This document shows positions 37,228-45,940 of a stretch of DNA of 64,000 bases, in pieces. This DNA is from Spirosoma endophyticum (GTDB lineage: Bacteria; Bacteroidota; Bacteroidia; Cytophagales; Spirosomataceae), in the NCBI RefSeq assembly GCF_900112365.1, contig NZ_FOLQ01000005.1, positions 378,757-442,756 on the forward strand. The letters are read 5' to 3'. Position 1 is the stretch's first letter. Every line of letters starts with the position of its first letter. A program made the position numbers and the translations under genes. The notes beneath the pieces were generated by a model. That model made no database searches and was not told the DNA's origin. It saw only the letters and a program-made list of their open reading frames with translations.

Positions 37228-38946
37228 TTATAATGTGCCTTTTTTCATTTCTTTCACCGCAAAATCGGCCGCACGGGCGGTTAGCGCCATGTACGTTAAC
37301 GAAGGGTTCACGCAGGAGGCTGATGTCATGCAAGCACCATCCGTATTAAAGACGTTCTTGACGGAATGAAGTTGATTATGCGCATTCAGCACCGACGTCT
37401 TCGGGTCGCGTCCCATCCGGGCAGTACCCATTTCGTGAATACCAATGCCGGGATGCTTCGACTCGTCGTTATAAGGCGTTACGTTCTTTATACCAGCGGC
37501 TTCGAGCATTTCAGCGGCATCGTTCATCATATCGATGCGCATCTTCCGCTCATTCTCACCATAGGCTGCGTCGAATACAATCAGTGGTAAGCCCCACTTA
37601 TCTTTCTGGTCTGGCGAAAGCGTCATACGGTTATTTGGATCAGCAATCATTTCACCAAAACCGCCGAGGCTCATTGTCCACTGACCAGGTTTGGTTAAAC
37701 TTTCTTTGAAATCAGCGCCGAAACCGTCAGCACCATTGCCCCGGTTCCAGCCTTCACGACCGGCACCACCCTGGTAGCCAAAGCCCCGAACGTAGTCGCG
37801 TTTATCGCCAGCCCAGTTCCGGTAACGTGGTACATAGACACCATTGGCACGGCGGCCAAAGTAGTATTGATCTTCCATGCCTTCAAACGTTCCGGCAGCA
37901 CCCACGGCCAAATGGTGGTCCATGATATTACGACCAAGCTGGTCGGAATCATTACCCATACCATTCGGGAAACGGTGCGATTTTGAGTTCATCAGGATAG
38001 ACGTACTGGCAAACGATGATGCATTGAGGAAAATAATCCGGGCGTAATATTCCCGAACCTCCTTGGTGTTCTGGTTAATAATCCGAACGCCGGTTGCCTT
38101 GCCCTTTTTCTCGTCATACAGTACTTCCGACACAATCGAATCAGGCAGTAGCGTTAGTTTTCCGGTCTTAACAGCCGCTGGCAACGTAGCAGATTGAGTA
38201 CTGAAATACGCGCCATATGGACAGCCTCGCATACACTGGTTCCGGAACTGGCAAGCCGCCCGACCCAAATCGTAGTGCAGTTGCTTTGGCTGGGTTAAGT
38301 GAGCCGTACGTCCCATCGTAACCCGACGAGCTGGAAACTTTTTTTCAATTTTTGCCTTCGCTTCTTTTTCCAGGCAGTTCATCTGCATCGGCGGCAGAAA
38401 ATTACCATCGGGCAGCACATCCAGACCATCCTTATTGCCCGAAATTCCGGCGAATCCTTCTACATAAGTGTACCAGGGAGCGAGGTCTTCATAACGAATC
38501 GGCCAATCGACACCAATGCCTTCTTTGCCATTAGCCATAAAGTCTTCCTTGTTCCAGCGATAGCTTTGTCGGCCCCACATCAACGACCGTCCACCCACAT
38601 GATAACCGCGAATCCAGTCTACCTTACGTTTTTCGAGGTATGGGTTTTCCTTATCATTTTCGAAATGGTGCCGCCATTCTTCGTTAGCGGTATAGCCAGT
38701 ACGCATGTTGGCCCAGTATTCTTCAGCCGCCATGGTTGTGATACGTCCACGGTGCGGAAAATCCCAGGGATTATTGGTCGCCGTTACGTATCCTTCGATG
38801 TGCTTAATATCGCGGCCACGCTCCAGCATCAGCACTTTCAATCCTTTTTGGGTAAGTTCTTTGGCAGCCCAGCCACCCGAAATACCCGATCCCACGACAA
38901 TAGCGTCGTAGGTCATATCTTTTTTTGCGTCAATATTTAAGTTCAT
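37228..38946 (-). CDS. GMC-family FAD-dependent oxidoreductase (large subunit)
   Basis: 572 residues. The FAD-binding loop is IVVGSGISGGWAAKEL (about 16-31), followed by LMLERG. RGCPYGAYFSTQSATLP contains a conserved Cys pair region seen in GMC dehydrogenases of the sorbose or gluconate type. The C-terminal HEMGTARMGRDP and SASCVNPSLTYMALTARAAD hold the His/Asn-type catalytic and FAD-contact block. It lacks a signal peptide. The upstream gene encodes the small subunit with a twin-arginine signal, so the pair is probably exported together and oxidises a sugar or polyol in the periplasm. Substrate is unknown. Confidence 0.9.
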   Translation of the reverse strand: MNLNIDAKKDMTYDAIVVGSGISGGWAAKELTQKGLKVLMLERGRDIKHIEGYVTATNNPWDFPHRGRITTMAAEEYWANMRTGYTANEEWRHHFENDKENPYLEKRKVDWIRGYHVGGRSLMWGRQSYRWNKEDFMANGKEGIGVDWPIRYEDLAPWYTYVEGFAGISGNKDGLDVLPDGNFLPPMQMNCLEKEAKAKIEKKFPARRVTMGRTAHLTQPKQLHYDLGRAACQFRNQCMRGCPYGAYFSTQSATLPAAVKTGKLTLLPDSIVSEVLYDEKKGKATGVRIINQNTKEVREYYARIIFLNASSFASTSILMNSKSHRFPNGMGNDSDQLGRNIMDHHLAVGAAGTFEGMEDQYYFGRRANGVYVPRYRNWAGDKRDYVRGFGYQGGAGREGWNRGNGADGFGADFKESLTKPGQWTMSLGGFGEMIADPNNRMTLSPDQKDKWGLPLIVFDAAYGENERKMRIDMMNDAAEMLEAAGIKNVTPYNDESKHPGIGIHEMGTARMGRDPKTSVLNAHNQLHSVKNVFNTDGACMTSASCVNPSLTYMALTARAADFAVKEMKKGTL

Positions 38947-38954
38947 TCTGTGAG

Positions 38955-39050
38955 AAGAGTTTTATAGTTAAAAAGTCATATAGTTAAAAAGTTGTAAAAC
39001 CGCTATCGGGTTAATTATATAACTCTTCAACTATCTAACTCTATAACTTT
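38955..39050. repeat. Word-type inverted repeat (ATAGTTAAAAAGT)
   Basis: The left half repeats TATAGTTAAAAAGTC / TATAGTTAAAAAGTTG; the right half holds AACTCTTCAACTATCTAAC and TCTATAACTTTTT, whose complement repeats the same theme. Pairing is imperfect. It fills the gap between the small and large subunit genes almost completely. Confidence 0.65.
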
Positions 39051-39051
39051 T

Positions 39052-39711
39052 TTAGATGGCCCACGCCTTTTGGCCGGGCTTGAGCGGAACACAACCATCG
39101 TAGCGACCAGGAACGGCTACGTATTCAAGCGCCTGGGTTGCACCGATCTCGGACGTAAAATAGCCGGTTAGCGTCAGGTCCTTCAACATGGTGAAGAAAG
39201 GCGTGTACGTTTTCGCACCCTTATCACCCGGCATCTGTAAATCAGCCTGTCCATTGTCCACTTTTTTCGCGGCTTTAGCATTGGCCATCTCGGCACGCTG
39301 CTGTTTGGCTTCGGCTTCAAGCTTTTTAACAACCTCAATACGTTGCGTTGGATCAAGTTGCACAAAGGCTTTCCCATAGGCATCCTGACTGAGCTTGTTC
39401 GTCTGCGTAAGCCCATCCAGGAACCGCTGCTGATCGGCTGGCTTGTAGCAGTCTTTCAGAATAACATCAATAATTTCGTTCACCTTGGCTGCTTTTGCGC
39501 CAGGCGTACCTGTCGTCGGAATAATGGTATCGGCCAGTTCCGCGACCGTCGCGTCCTGATCGGCCGTAAAGAAAAGCGGCTTGCCCGTCAGGGCGCGTCG
39601 GGCGGCCGACGCTTCGAGCGTATCGGCCAATGCGGGCGATACCAGGCCGGGCAGCGACATAGTGGCGCCAGCCAGCGCGGCTACCCGCATAAGAGCATCT
39701 CTTCTGTTCAT
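39052..39711 (-). CDS. Gluconate 2-dehydrogenase subunit 3-like protein with Tat signal
   Basis: 219 residues from ATG 39711. An ORF extension to 39792 exists, but the shorter start gives a proper twin-arginine signal (MNRRDALMRVAALAGATMSL, cleaved near ALA). The mature part has FFTADQDATVAELADTIIPT and GAKAAKVNEIIDVILKDC, the standard opening of subunit 3 proteins, then DGCVPLKPGQKAW at the C-terminus. Subunit 3 partners GMC large subunits and supplies the export signal. A TACATTTG promoter element lies about 50 bases upstream. Confidence 0.88.
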   Translation of the reverse strand: MNRRDALMRVAALAGATMSLPGLVSPALADTLEASAARRALTGKPLFFTADQDATVAELADTIIPTTGTPGAKAAKVNEIIDVILKDCYKPADQQRFLDGLTQTNKLSQDAYGKAFVQLDPTQRIEVVKKLEAEAKQQRAEMANAKAAKKVDNGQADLQMPGDKGAKTYTPFFTMLKDLTLTGYFTSEIGATQALEYVAVPGRYDGCVPLKPGQKAWAI

Positions 39712-39758
39712 AGGTTTATAGCAAATTAGACTTTCAAATAGAACGATATATATAAATA

Positions 39759-39766
39759 CAAATGTA
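39759..39766 (-). promoter_or_regulatory. -7 element (TACATTTG) for the dehydrogenase subunit genes
   Basis: TACATTTG on the minus strand fits TAnnTTTG; the start site would be near 39752, leaving a 40-base leader. A TTG lies upstream but at 23 bases instead of 19, so the -33 box is weak. Confidence 0.5.
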
Positions 39767-39903
39767 TAACATTCAATGAATGGATTGTGCAATTTGGAGA
39801 CGCACTTTTGGTGGATAATTCTATTTAGAACGTAGCTAATTATCAGCCTAAAACGAACAAGGCAAATCAGTTAGGTGATCTCGAGGCCTAAAAGATGAGT
39901 CAC

Positions 39904-39938
39904 AAAAAAGCCGACTCATTCGAATGAGTCGGCTTTTT
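39904..39938 (-). terminator. Bidirectional intrinsic terminator of the amidohydrolase gene
   Basis: AAAAAGCCGACTCATT and AATGAGTCGGCTTTTT pair perfectly around a CG centre, with A- and T-runs on both flanks. It lies 22 bases past the amidohydrolase stop codon. Confidence 0.93.
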
Positions 39939-39959
39939 ACAGAAAGGTTTTGTGTATCA

Positions 39960-41159
39960 TCATTCTGTCGCTAACTCCCGTACGGCCAGCCAGCTCATCA
40001 GTCCGGCGCCGGTTTCCAGAGCTGCTTCATCGATGTCGAAGGTGGGGGTGTGAACACCCGAAATGATACCGCGAGCCTCGTTGCGGGTTCCAAGTCGGTA
40101 AAAGCAGGAATCGACCACCTGCGAATAAAAGGCGAAGTCTTCGCCCGCCATCCATAAATCGAGGTCAACAACGTTTTCTGCGCCCATGTATTCAACGGCT
40201 TGTGCCCGCACACGACGAGTCAATTCGGGATGATTTTTCAGGAAAGGATACCCGTGCACAATCGTAAACTCGCAGGAGCCGCCCATCGCTTCGGCAATAC
40301 CTTCGGCCAGTTTAACCATTCGTTTTTTACCTTCTTCGCGCCATTCTTCATTCATGCACCGGAACGTGCCCTGAATCGTAACTTCGTTTGGTATTACGTT
40401 CGTCACGCCGTCGGCAATGAATCGCCCAAACGACAACACTGATGGACTGGCCGGTGGACGATTTCGGCTGATTATCTGCTGGAGTGCCACGATGATGTGC
40501 GACGCAATCAAAACCGGATCAACGAGGTTATCGGGCATGGCAGCATGGCCACCTTTTCCCCGAACGGTCATGTAAATTTCATCGGTGCTGGCCATGTACA
40601 TACCTTCCCGAAAGCCAATTTTCCCGACAGGAATGTTTGGTGCTACGTGCTGGCCGAGCATACTGACAGGGGCCGGATTTTCCAGAACACCTTCCCGAAT
40701 CATCATCGATGCACCACCGGGGGCTTTCTCTTCGCCCGGCTGGAATACCAGCTTCACTGTACCATCGAACTGGTCGCGTAATACGTGCAGGATACGCGCT
40801 ACACCCAACAAGCTTGCAGTATGCGCATCGTGTCCGCACGCATGCATAACCCCCTCAACGGTAGACTTATACGATACGTTGTTTGCTTCGTGGATTGGCA
40901 ACGCATCCATATCAGCTCGCAAGCCAACGACTTTCGAGGGGGAAGAACTGTTGCTCTTGTTACCCTCAATAAGGGCCACTAGGCCCGTATCGGCCACGCC
41001 TTCCTGCGGTGTTATACCAATAGCTTTGAGCTGGTCGGCGACAAATCGGGCTGTGTTATGTTCCTGAAACGAGAGTTCGGGATGTGCATGCAGGTGTCTA
41101 CGAGTCTGAACGATGTCGGCCGCATATTGCCGGGCCAGAGATTTAATGGAATCGAGCAT
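39960..41159 (-). CDS. M20-family N-acyl amino acid amidohydrolase
   Basis: 399 residues. RRHLHAHPELSFQE is the family opening, and GLRADMDALPI, MHACGHDAHTASLLG, FQPGEEKAPGGASMM and WMAGEDFAFYSQ carry the metal ligands and catalytic Glu of IAA-amidohydrolase-type M20D enzymes. No signal peptide is present, so it is cytoplasmic. Family members remove acyl groups from amino acids or peptides. The gene stands alone, with its own terminator and hairpins upstream. Confidence 0.93.
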   Translation of the reverse strand: MLDSIKSLARQYAADIVQTRRHLHAHPELSFQEHNTARFVADQLKAIGITPQEGVADTGLVALIEGNKSNSSSPSKVVGLRADMDALPIHEANNVSYKSTVEGVMHACGHDAHTASLLGVARILHVLRDQFDGTVKLVFQPGEEKAPGGASMMIREGVLENPAPVSMLGQHVAPNIPVGKIGFREGMYMASTDEIYMTVRGKGGHAAMPDNLVDPVLIASHIIVALQQIISRNRPPASPSVLSFGRFIADGVTNVIPNEVTIQGTFRCMNEEWREEGKKRMVKLAEGIAEAMGGSCEFTIVHGYPFLKNHPELTRRVRAQAVEYMGAENVVDLDLWMAGEDFAFYSQVVDSCFYRLGTRNEARGIISGVHTPTFDIDEAALETGAGLMSWLAVRELATE

Positions 41160-41162
41160 AAG

Positions 41163-41228
41163 TAATGCGGTGGTGCGGCATTCCGACGGAAAACCGCATT
41201 TGGATTTATACGGCGGCTTTCCAGCCGC
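41163..41228. repeat. Two hairpins after the RDD gene
   Basis: AATGCGGT pairs with ACCGCATT across 41163-41201, and GCGGCT/AGCCGC form a tight four-base-loop hairpin at 41213-41228. The second abuts the RDD stop codon and could aid termination, but no T-run follows. Confidence 0.55.
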
Positions 41229-41229
41229 G

Positions 41230-41925
41230 TTACTGTGTTGTTATAAACTGATAATCGCTCACAACCGTTTCCAGGAAGGCGCGATTTGGCAAACTACTTT
41301 GAATACCGGTTACTTCTTTAACTTTATCGGCGGTTCGTTCCAGAACATGTTCGTCGGTTCGGCGAAGAACCTCACGAACGATGCTAATGTCCCGGTCGGA
41401 AAGCAAGCTAACATCAGCAAACTGCACGATGTAATTTTCAGGGGCGGGGCGATATACCACGTCCTCTATCGAAACGGGCTGCTTGAGCTTAACAACCGTG
41501 GTTCCGGCCGCAATATCGCCCAGACGTTGGCCTCTACCATTAGCCGCTACCGTAATTATTGGAACAATCCCGCCCAAAAACGCCACCGATTCCACAATCC
41601 GAAGCAACCAACGTAGTAGATAAGCACCTAAGCCCGGCTGCGATCCATCGAGCATGACTACCCGAATATTCATAGCGATTTTACCAATACTTCTGCCGTT
41701 GAGAAGCCATTCCGACGCCAAATCGTAGAACACAACGGGCAGCATGGCAATTACCCCATAGAATTTGCCAACATTCAGATTGAGGCCAGCGGCAATGGCC
41801 ATTACCAGCAGCACCCAGCCAAAGATCACTACATAGTCAATTAAAGAGGCTATAATCCGGTCACCAACGCTGGCGGGCTCGTATTCAAGTAAAACGTTCT
41901 GAGAAGTGCGGATGGCAAGAGACAT
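41230..41925 (-). CDS. RDD-family membrane protein
   Basis: 231 residues from ATG 41925; the longer frame to 41979 would code through a word-type repeat and is rejected. EYEPASVGDRIIASLIDYVV holds the Arg-Asp-Asp-type motif that names the family, followed by two or three membrane helices (VIFGWVLLVMAIAAG, FYGVIAMLPVVFYDL) and a C-terminal soluble part of about 90 residues. The gene is divergent from the SpoIIM-like gene. In many Bacteroidota it is part of the same cluster as SpoIIM, DUF4129, MoxR and DUF58; its molecular role is not established. Confidence 0.88.
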   Translation of the reverse strand: MSLAIRTSQNVLLEYEPASVGDRIIASLIDYVVIFGWVLLVMAIAAGLNLNVGKFYGVIAMLPVVFYDLASEWLLNGRSIGKIAMNIRVVMLDGSQPGLGAYLLRWLLRIVESVAFLGGIVPIITVAANGRGQRLGDIAAGTTVVKLKQPVSIEDVVYRPAPENYIVQFADVSLLSDRDISIVREVLRRTDEHVLERTADKVKEVTGIQSSLPNRAFLETVVSDYQFITTQ

Positions 41926-41932
41926 GGGGTGG

Positions 41933-42029
41933 AGTCGTAAGTCAGCAGTCAAAAGTCGTAAGTAAGGTCGTCTAGTCAAAAACTTTTTAGGGAAAACCTA
42001 TTAACTTAGCCAACTGACCCTTACGACTT
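41933..42029. repeat. Word-type inverted repeat (GTCGTAAGTCAG) between divergent genes
   Basis: AGTCGTAAGTCAG at 41933-41945 faces CTGACCCTTACGACTT at 42014-42029, and an extra copy of AAAGTCGTAAGTAAG lies inside the left half. It touches the SpoIIM start codon and comes within eight bases of the RDD start codon. Confidence 0.75.
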
Positions 42030-42031
42030 AT

Positions 42032-42976
42032 ATGCGCGAAGCCCTTTTCGTTAAACGCAACTCCGACAAGTGGCGCGACATCGAACAAAATCCTACGCGA
42101 GATCCCGACGAGCTGACAAACCGCTTTGTAGAACTGACTGATGATTTGTCGTACGCCCGGACGTTCTACCCTAATTCGAACGTAACGCGCTACCTCAACG
42201 GGCTGACCGCCCAGATGCACCGGGGGCTGATGCAGAACAAGCGCGACGATCGCAGTCGATTCGTTACGTTCTGGAAATACGAGTTACCCTTTCTCTTTCA
42301 ACAGTCGCATCGGCTGCTGGCGCTTTCGGCGGGTATTTTTTTGGTAGCGGGTATTCTCGGCTGGTTATCGGCGGCTCATGATGCTACGTTCGTTCGACTG
42401 ATTCTGGGTGATCAGTACGTAAATATGACGCTCGAAAACATCAAAAAAGGCGATCCACTAGGCGTGTACAATAGCAGCGATCAGGCGTCGATGTTTGTGC
42501 AGATAACACTCAATAACATCTACGTAGCGTTCCGGACGTTCATATTTGGCCTGTTCGCATCGTTTGGCACGATGGCTATGTTGTTCTACAACGGCATTAT
42601 GCTGGGCTCTTTTCAATATTTTTTCTACGAACGTGGGTTACTGCTCGACTCCATCCTGAAAATATGGATTCACGGCACGCTCGAAATATCGGCCATTATC
42701 ATAGCGGGCTGCGCGGGCTTAACCGTCGGCAACAGCCTGCTATTCCCTGGGACATTTTCTCGACTGGAGTCATTTAAGCGCGGCATCAAACAGGGCTTGA
42801 AAATTGCGATTGGGCTAGTACCGATTTTTGTTATGGCAGGTTTTCTGGAAAGTTTTATCACGCGGCTAACGCTGCCGCCGGTCGTGAGTGGCGGTATTAT
42901 TCTGGTTTCGGCTGCTTTCATTATCTGGTATTTCATTCTGTACCCAATTTCACTTAACCGCAGGATTCAGTCATGA
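42032..42976 (+). CDS. SpoIIM (stage II sporulation protein M)-family membrane protein
   Basis: 314 residues. The N-terminal soluble part (REALFVKRNSDKWRDIEQNP) is the hallmark of bacterial SpoIIM-family proteins in non-sporulating species. About five membrane helices follow, with IWIHGTLEISAIIIAGCAGL as the most conserved block. No sporulation function is implied; the family is common beside MoxR/DUF58 genes. The stop codon overlaps the next start (ATGA at 42973), indicating coupling. Confidence 0.9.
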   Translation: MREALFVKRNSDKWRDIEQNPTRDPDELTNRFVELTDDLSYARTFYPNSNVTRYLNGLTAQMHRGLMQNKRDDRSRFVTFWKYELPFLFQQSHRLLALSAGIFLVAGILGWLSAAHDATFVRLILGDQYVNMTLENIKKGDPLGVYNSSDQASMFVQITLNNIYVAFRTFIFGLFASFGTMAMLFYNGIMLGSFQYFFYERGLLLDSILKIWIHGTLEISAIIIAGCAGLTVGNSLLFPGTFSRLESFKRGIKQGLKIAIGLVPIFVMAGFLESFITRLTLPPVVSGGIILVSAAFIIWYFILYPISLNRRIQS

Positions 42977-43827
42977 TTCAACTTTTCGAGCAGCGCGATT
43001 TTGGGAACAAAATCAATGCTACGTTTCAGTATATCGCTCAGAATATCAACAGCTTTATCCTGTCTATCATTTACATAGCTGGCCCGCCTGTTTTACTTAT
43101 GATCGTGGCCGGCAGTTTCCTGATCAGTGATGTTATCTTGCTGTTTGGGTCGAGTCAGACCAACCCGCTCTGGTTCATGAATGAGCTACCAGCCATTTTG
43201 GTTATCGGCATTGGATTCATGCTGAGTCTATTGGCGGTAAGTCTGACAACCTTTGCTCACCTGAAAGTATATAACCGAAATGCGGGACAGCCTATTCAGG
43301 TATCGCAGGTTTGGGAGGAGGCTAAAGAACACATCGGACCCGCCATCGTGTTTAACATCCTGTCGACCATCGTAACCATCGTCGCTACGATGTTTTTTAT
43401 TTTGCCAGGCATTTACGTCGGTGTTGTTCTGAGTTTGGGGGTTCCGGTTCTGGTCTTTGAAAATACGAATTTTGGGCAGACCTGGAATCGATGTTTCGAA
43501 CTCATCCGCGATAAATGGTGGTCTACGTTCGGGCTGGCCTTAGTAATGGGCATCCTTGCCGGATTGCTACGTCTGATCTTTCAGATTCCGGGTATAGTTA
43601 TTGGTTTCTTAGCTAGTGATGTAGCTACCCAGGGCATTGTTGCTATTATCTCGGGGGCTATTAGCCTGCTCGGAGCCTTGCTCCTCAATAGTTTAGTTTA
43701 CCTGGCCCTTGGTTTTCAGTACACAAACCTGGTTGAACGGCAGGAAGGCCGGGGGATGATTTCTGCCATCGACTCTATTGGAACCCAGCCAACCCAAGCC
43801 CGCGAAACGGATGAAGGCAGTTTCTAA
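42973..43827 (+). CDS. Multi-pass membrane protein of the MoxR/DUF58 cluster
   Basis: 284 residues with about six hydrophobic segments, including VLLMIVAGSFLISDVILLF, FNILSTIVTIVATMFFILPG and LALVMGILAGLLRLIFQIPG. FILPGIYVGVVLSLGVPVLV followed by FELIRDKWWSTF resembles the repeated-helix layout of glycerophosphodiester phosphodiesterase membrane domains. No catalytic motif is visible. It overlaps the neighbours at both ends, so it belongs to the same operon. Function is unknown. Confidence 0.75.
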   Translation: MIQLFEQRDFGNKINATFQYIAQNINSFILSIIYIAGPPVLLMIVAGSFLISDVILLFGSSQTNPLWFMNELPAILVIGIGFMLSLLAVSLTTFAHLKVYNRNAGQPIQVSQVWEEAKEHIGPAIVFNILSTIVTIVATMFFILPGIYVGVVLSLGVPVLVFENTNFGQTWNRCFELIRDKWWSTFGLALVMGILAGLLRLIFQIPGIVIGFLASDVATQGIVAIISGAISLLGALLLNSLVYLALGFQYTNLVERQEGRGMISAIDSIGTQPTQARETDEGSF

Positions 43828-44578
43828 ATTGACGTTTTTTGTTGTTGCCGCGCAAGTTGCTACGTTGCTGGTATGCGTGTATTCATTGCCGGTTTCGGCC
43901 CAAATGACTGCGCCCCAAAGCCAAACGGTTTCGACCCCCGACGACCGTTCGGCGCTACGTGTCCGTTACCCTAATCCAGACCACTTGCATAAACTGCAAA
44001 CCGATCGTGATTACCAGTATAACAACGACGCGCCCCCGTCTACCAATCCGATAGCTCGTTTTTTCAATTGGCTCTTCCGTAAAATTTCCCGCTTTCTGGC
44101 CAGCAAAGCCTATCAGGACGTTTGGCAGTATGTAATTCTGGCGGGTATAGCTGGTGTCTCTATTTATCTGCTGATGAAAGCCGAGGTGCTGGGTTATTTG
44201 TTTCCAAAGAAGGCACAATCGAGTGATCTGGATTACGCAACGCTGGAGGAAAATATCCACGAAATCAATTTCGATTCGGCCATTGAGGACGCCATCAGCC
44301 AGCGAAACTTTCGGCTGGCCGTGCGGCTTCTGTACCTGCAAACGCTCAAACGCCTGACCGACTCGGGTCAAATTAACTATAAACCCGAAAAAACAAATCG
44401 TCAGTACGTTTATGAGTTAGCAAATTCTCCTCTCCAGAGTGGTTTTGAGATTCTAACGCGTCAATTTGAGTTTGTTTGGTACGGCGATTTTCCGGTAGAC
44501 GAAACCAAATTCGGGCAAATCAGGCAGCAGTTTCAGCAGTTTAATTCGTCTCGGCCAGCCCCAATACACGACAGATGA
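43811..44578 (+). CDS. DUF4129 domain protein
   Basis: 255 residues from ATG 43811, which overlaps the previous gene by 17 bases; the frame opens earlier but the signal peptide begins here (KAVSKLTFFVVAAQVATLL, cleaved near VSAQ). One membrane helix (YVILAGIAGVSIYLLM, about 115-130) is followed by a cytoplasmic part with IEDAISQRNFRLAVRLLYLQ and FEFVWYGDFPVDETKF, the DUF4129 signature. Such proteins accompany MoxR/DUF58 pairs and often transglutaminases. Its stop codon is part of an ATGA whose downstream frame ends after 16 codons, see findings. Confidence 0.85.
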   Translation: MKAVSKLTFFVVAAQVATLLVCVYSLPVSAQMTAPQSQTVSTPDDRSALRVRYPNPDHLHKLQTDRDYQYNNDAPPSTNPIARFFNWLFRKISRFLASKAYQDVWQYVILAGIAGVSIYLLMKAEVLGYLFPKKAQSSDLDYATLEENIHEINFDSAIEDAISQRNFRLAVRLLYLQTLKRLTDSGQINYKPEKTNRQYVYELANSPLQSGFEILTRQFEFVWYGDFPVDETKFGQIRQQFQQFNSSRPAPIHDR

Positions 44579-44630
44579 GCACTGGTTTGACTTACGCAAC
44601 CCAGCCTTCTTTTATGTATTCGTAGTCAGA

Positions 44631-45527
44631 TCAGACGAAGCTATTGGCAGAAGCATCGTACTTTTTGTTAAACAAACCCGCATTTACTGATTCGGTGATT
44701 TTTCGCCTTAGGGAGTTAATTCGCTCTGCATACACAGCATCTCCAATGGTCAGGAGGTTCGTATAGGCCCGATCCCAGTTACCATTTGTGTTCAACGCAG
44801 CCGCAATGCGATCAAACGTAGCTCGCCCCTGGTGCAGAATGTCGCAAACGACCACACATACTTTAACGGGTGCCCTATCGAGTCCTAGCCGATGATGATA
44901 GCGAGGCAAATTTGCCTGAAAGAAATCAACCGCCAGACTGACCTGCACTAACCGATTTTGCGGATCATTCTGTGCCCAGTGTACCATTCGGGCGGCACTT
45001 ATGGTTTCCTGATTTTCAATTTCTGAAAGCGTAGGATTCAAGTAATTCATTAACCCTTGTGTTGACGTATCACTCTCCAACTGGGTCAAGGTTTCGTTGC
45101 TATTTTTATAATGAATACGGCCCTGGCTCAGTTTTAACCGAGGAAAGTAATCGGCTGCCAACGGTAATTGAAGTAGCTTTTTCAGGTAGCGCACAAAATC
45201 GCCATTGGGTACGTGGGCAGCATACTGCATGAAACTGAAGGTAAATTTGGCCCGATCATACGTATTAAGGCAGAAGAAAGATCCTTTACTTTCGACAAAG
45301 GCCGTGGGGTTTATAAAATCTGCCCAAAACCCATAGTCGGCTCTGTAGTCATTGGGGTTGTAGGTAAGGCCGGGTTTGGTATCTGTATTAAACAGCCCGA
45401 AATTATCCTGATATTTAGTTCTGTAGGCAATCACAAACCGGCTTTCGCCCGAATTGAGCCGTGTACCATAATAAACCGTTCTGCCTGTGGATAAAACAGC
45501 AGATGAAATATTGAATGAGTAGGCCAT
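44631..45527 (-). CDS. Conserved-looking protein of unknown function inserted in the MoxR cluster
   Basis: 298 residues, no signal peptide, no membrane helix. I do not recognise a family. The segment AFVESKGSFFCLNTYDRAKF followed by TFSFMQYAAHVP has the layout of lysozyme-like folds (Glu, then an Asn-x-Asp and Thr...Gln pattern), a weak resemblance only. Further blocks include LPLAADYFPRLKLSQGRIHY and GLMNYLNPTLSEIENQE. It lies on the strand opposite the surrounding operon and splits it, so it is probably a recent arrival. Phage lysis, peptidoglycan or toxin-related roles are possible, none shown. Confidence 0.6.
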   Translation of the reverse strand: MAYSFNISSAVLSTGRTVYYGTRLNSGESRFVIAYRTKYQDNFGLFNTDTKPGLTYNPNDYRADYGFWADFINPTAFVESKGSFFCLNTYDRAKFTFSFMQYAAHVPNGDFVRYLKKLLQLPLAADYFPRLKLSQGRIHYKNSNETLTQLESDTSTQGLMNYLNPTLSEIENQETISAARMVHWAQNDPQNRLVQVSLAVDFFQANLPRYHHRLGLDRAPVKVCVVVCDILHQGRATFDRIAAALNTNGNWDRAYTNLLTIGDAVYAERINSLRRKITESVNAGLFNKKYDASANSFV

Positions 45528-45940
45528 GTTAAGGGGATTGAAGGGTAAGGAATTATATCTGTTGATAGGGACTAAATAGGTACTACGACAACAAAAGCAT
45601 GTAGAACCATTACACCTTATCGAGAAAGATGATCAAACCTGAATTCTGACCAGAAGACTGTACCAAAACCTGTTGGTATTCAGAGCATTTATTTAAAAGT
45701 ACTATAAGCCATGAAGATAGTTAAAGACCTCTTATTTAACGGTGAGTCCTTTTAGACTGTGGCGCATCCACCGAATTTGCTAAAAGCCAGACATCTGCTC
45801 CCCGTATCTTAAACAAATGTGTATTTGCAAAACAAGCCGCGAAACGGTAGTATTACAGAGAGAAACTCGGTGAGTAAAATCTGTCTGATTCGTTAAGCCT
45901 GACGCTGGCTGTCAGAATGCTTATCTATTTATAACTGTCC
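45528..45940. other. Gap of about 410 bases before the DUF4350 gene
   Basis: No open frame of coding character. The minus strand has short broken frames with several stops. Plus-strand GTATTTGC near 45828 is only a partial match to a -7 element. Together with the unknown gene it forms the segment that separates DUF4129 from DUF4350. Confidence 0.5.

Noticed and set aside
38299..38940. Plus-strand open frame of 213 codons
   Set aside because: It lies wholly antisense to the GMC oxidoreductase gene, whose motifs are certain, and its translation shows no recognisable domain.
40585..41067. Plus-strand open frame of 160 codons
   Set aside because: Antisense to the M20 amidohydrolase; its composition mirrors the real gene.
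41926..41979. Extended N-terminus of the RDD protein
   Set aside because: The extra 18 codons are made of the intergenic GTCGTAAGTCA repeat; the family opening starts at the later ATG.
45528..45940. Short minus-strand coding remnant in the gap before DUF4350
   Set aside because: The frames are broken by several stops and the translation matches nothing I recognise.
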